Both the position numbers and the translations under genes were made by a program. Positions 63,550 through 64,000 of a DNA stretch of 64,000 nucleotides are shown here, piece by piece. Source of the DNA: Anabaena cylindrica PCC 7122 (lineage in GTDB: Bacteria > Cyanobacteriota > Cyanobacteriia > Cyanobacteriales > Nostocaceae); contig NC_019771.1 in assembly GCF_000317695.1 (NCBI RefSeq), positions 1,054,001-1,118,000 on the forward strand, in the 5' to 3' direction. Positions within the stretch are counted from its first letter, which is position 1. Every line of letters starts with the position of its first letter. The notes beneath the pieces were generated by a model, which saw nothing but the letters and a program-made list of their open reading frames with translations, made no database searches and was not told the origin of the DNA.

Positions 63550-63954
63550 ATGGTGCGGTTTGTTTTCACAGGTATTTTGGTGTTTTTAACAGCTTGTAGC
63601 AGTATTGCGTTGCTACCGACTTATGAATTGGTGCAAAAAGCGATCGCAATTCAGCTAGAACAAACCCAACAGCAGCTTAACCAAAAGCTGGATTTAGACT
63701 TCCAAAAATTCAATATTAAGGGACTGTCAATTACTCAACAGCAACCTTTAACGATTGAAAATTTACCCGCTTACCGTGTGCGCGGAACTTATGACTTAAC
63801 TGTTAAATTACCAAAACGACAACTCACTCAACCGCAAAAACCCTTTGAAGTTTATTTGCAAATTCAGCGAGAAGGTAAAACTTGGCGGTTGCTGCTACCG
63901 GAAAAAAATAGTGAAAATCCCCAATTAGTTTGGCATAGTTACTTAATTCTCTAA
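63550..63954 (+). CDS. Putative lipoprotein, 134 aa
   Basis: A small exported protein: hydrophobic signal (residues 3-15) ending in a lipobox-like LTAC-S (Cys16), then an alpha/beta domain (QKAIAIQLEQTQQQLNQKLD, RVRGTYDLTVKLPKRQL) ending WHSYLIL. The family is conserved in cyanobacteria; I cannot name it with certainty. Likely a membrane-anchored lipid- or peptide-binding protein. A clean stop at 63954 shows it is complete. Confidence 0.65.
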   Translation: MVRFVFTGILVFLTACSSIALLPTYELVQKAIAIQLEQTQQQLNQKLDLDFQKFNIKGLSITQQQPLTIENLPAYRVRGTYDLTVKLPKRQLTQPQKPFEVYLQIQREGKTWRLLLPEKNSENPQLVWHSYLIL

Positions 63955-64000
63955 CTGGTACATTTGTGCTATTATCATGCCTATGGAGCGGCTAAAGCAT

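Overview
The window is chromosomal DNA of a filamentous, heterocyst-forming cyanobacterium (order Nostocales). This is supported by a HetP-family protein (62871-63254), a Psb34-type photosystem II assembly protein (25878-26057), the NDH-1 subunit NdhH, the fused thiazole enzyme ThiO-ThiG, MinC-MinD-MinE, many GCGATCGC (HIP1) octamers, and several classes of heptanucleotide tandem repeats (STRRs) typical of the group. Base composition is low in GC. No rRNA, tRNA or CRISPR array was recognised.

Layout. 0-13.4 kb: two small membrane proteins, an osmoprotectant-type ABC transporter whose permease and binding protein are fused, a two-gene ergothioneine locus (EgtD plus an OvoA-like sulfoxide synthase), FtsW, a CHASE2-adenylate cyclase, a repeat-on-repeat intergenic region (10.7-11.25 kb), and NdhH. 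13.8-18.3 kb: an AT-rich defence-like patch with a RelE-toxin remnant, a large nuclease-STAND ATPase gene whose start is split by a frameshift, a type ISP restriction-modification remnant, and an HNH endonuclease pair. 18.4-25.6 kb: rsmH, a lysozyme-like membrane protein, an S23/IVP four-helix-bundle gene between inverted STRR arrays, a double-ATPase peptide ABC protein and a TPR protein. 25.9-29.1 kb: psb34 and a Coq4-like gene, with an ATPase/nuclease cassette between them bounded by a perfect 40-bp direct repeat of the coq4-like 3' end. 29.2-42 kb: mostly housekeeping genes (ThiO-ThiG, ferredoxin, citramalate synthase, HtrA protease, CsoR-type regulator, MenH-like hydrolase, GH104-like muramidase, SDR, DUF1997, DUF4079), with an apparently intact IS200/IS605 element at 31.27-33.23 kb. 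42.3-53.8 kb: an accessory region with an ankyrin protein, three DUF29 genes, an intact PIN toxin-antitoxin pair, a RecQ-phosphoribosyltransferase/DprA pair (RqlHI/PsyrTA type), a type II restriction-modification pair, and three antitoxin-like genes whose toxins are missing or cut off by repeats. 53.8-64 kb: a four-carbon sugar-acid kinase, minCDE, a GH116 glucosidase, a 2.5-kb region with a strong orphan terminator, hetP and a lipoprotein.

The strongest unusual signals are: (1) the 2.2-kb ATPase + PD-(D/E)xK cassette between 40-bp direct repeats; (2) the single-gene nuclease-STAND ATPase with an A7 tract at its frameshifted start; (3) toxin genes removed exactly at MITE or repeat boundaries while their antitoxins survive; and (4) a 246-bp TIR element with a 9-bp target duplication nested inside a 119-bp dispersed repeat. 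Functions are read from motifs by eye; no database search was possible.
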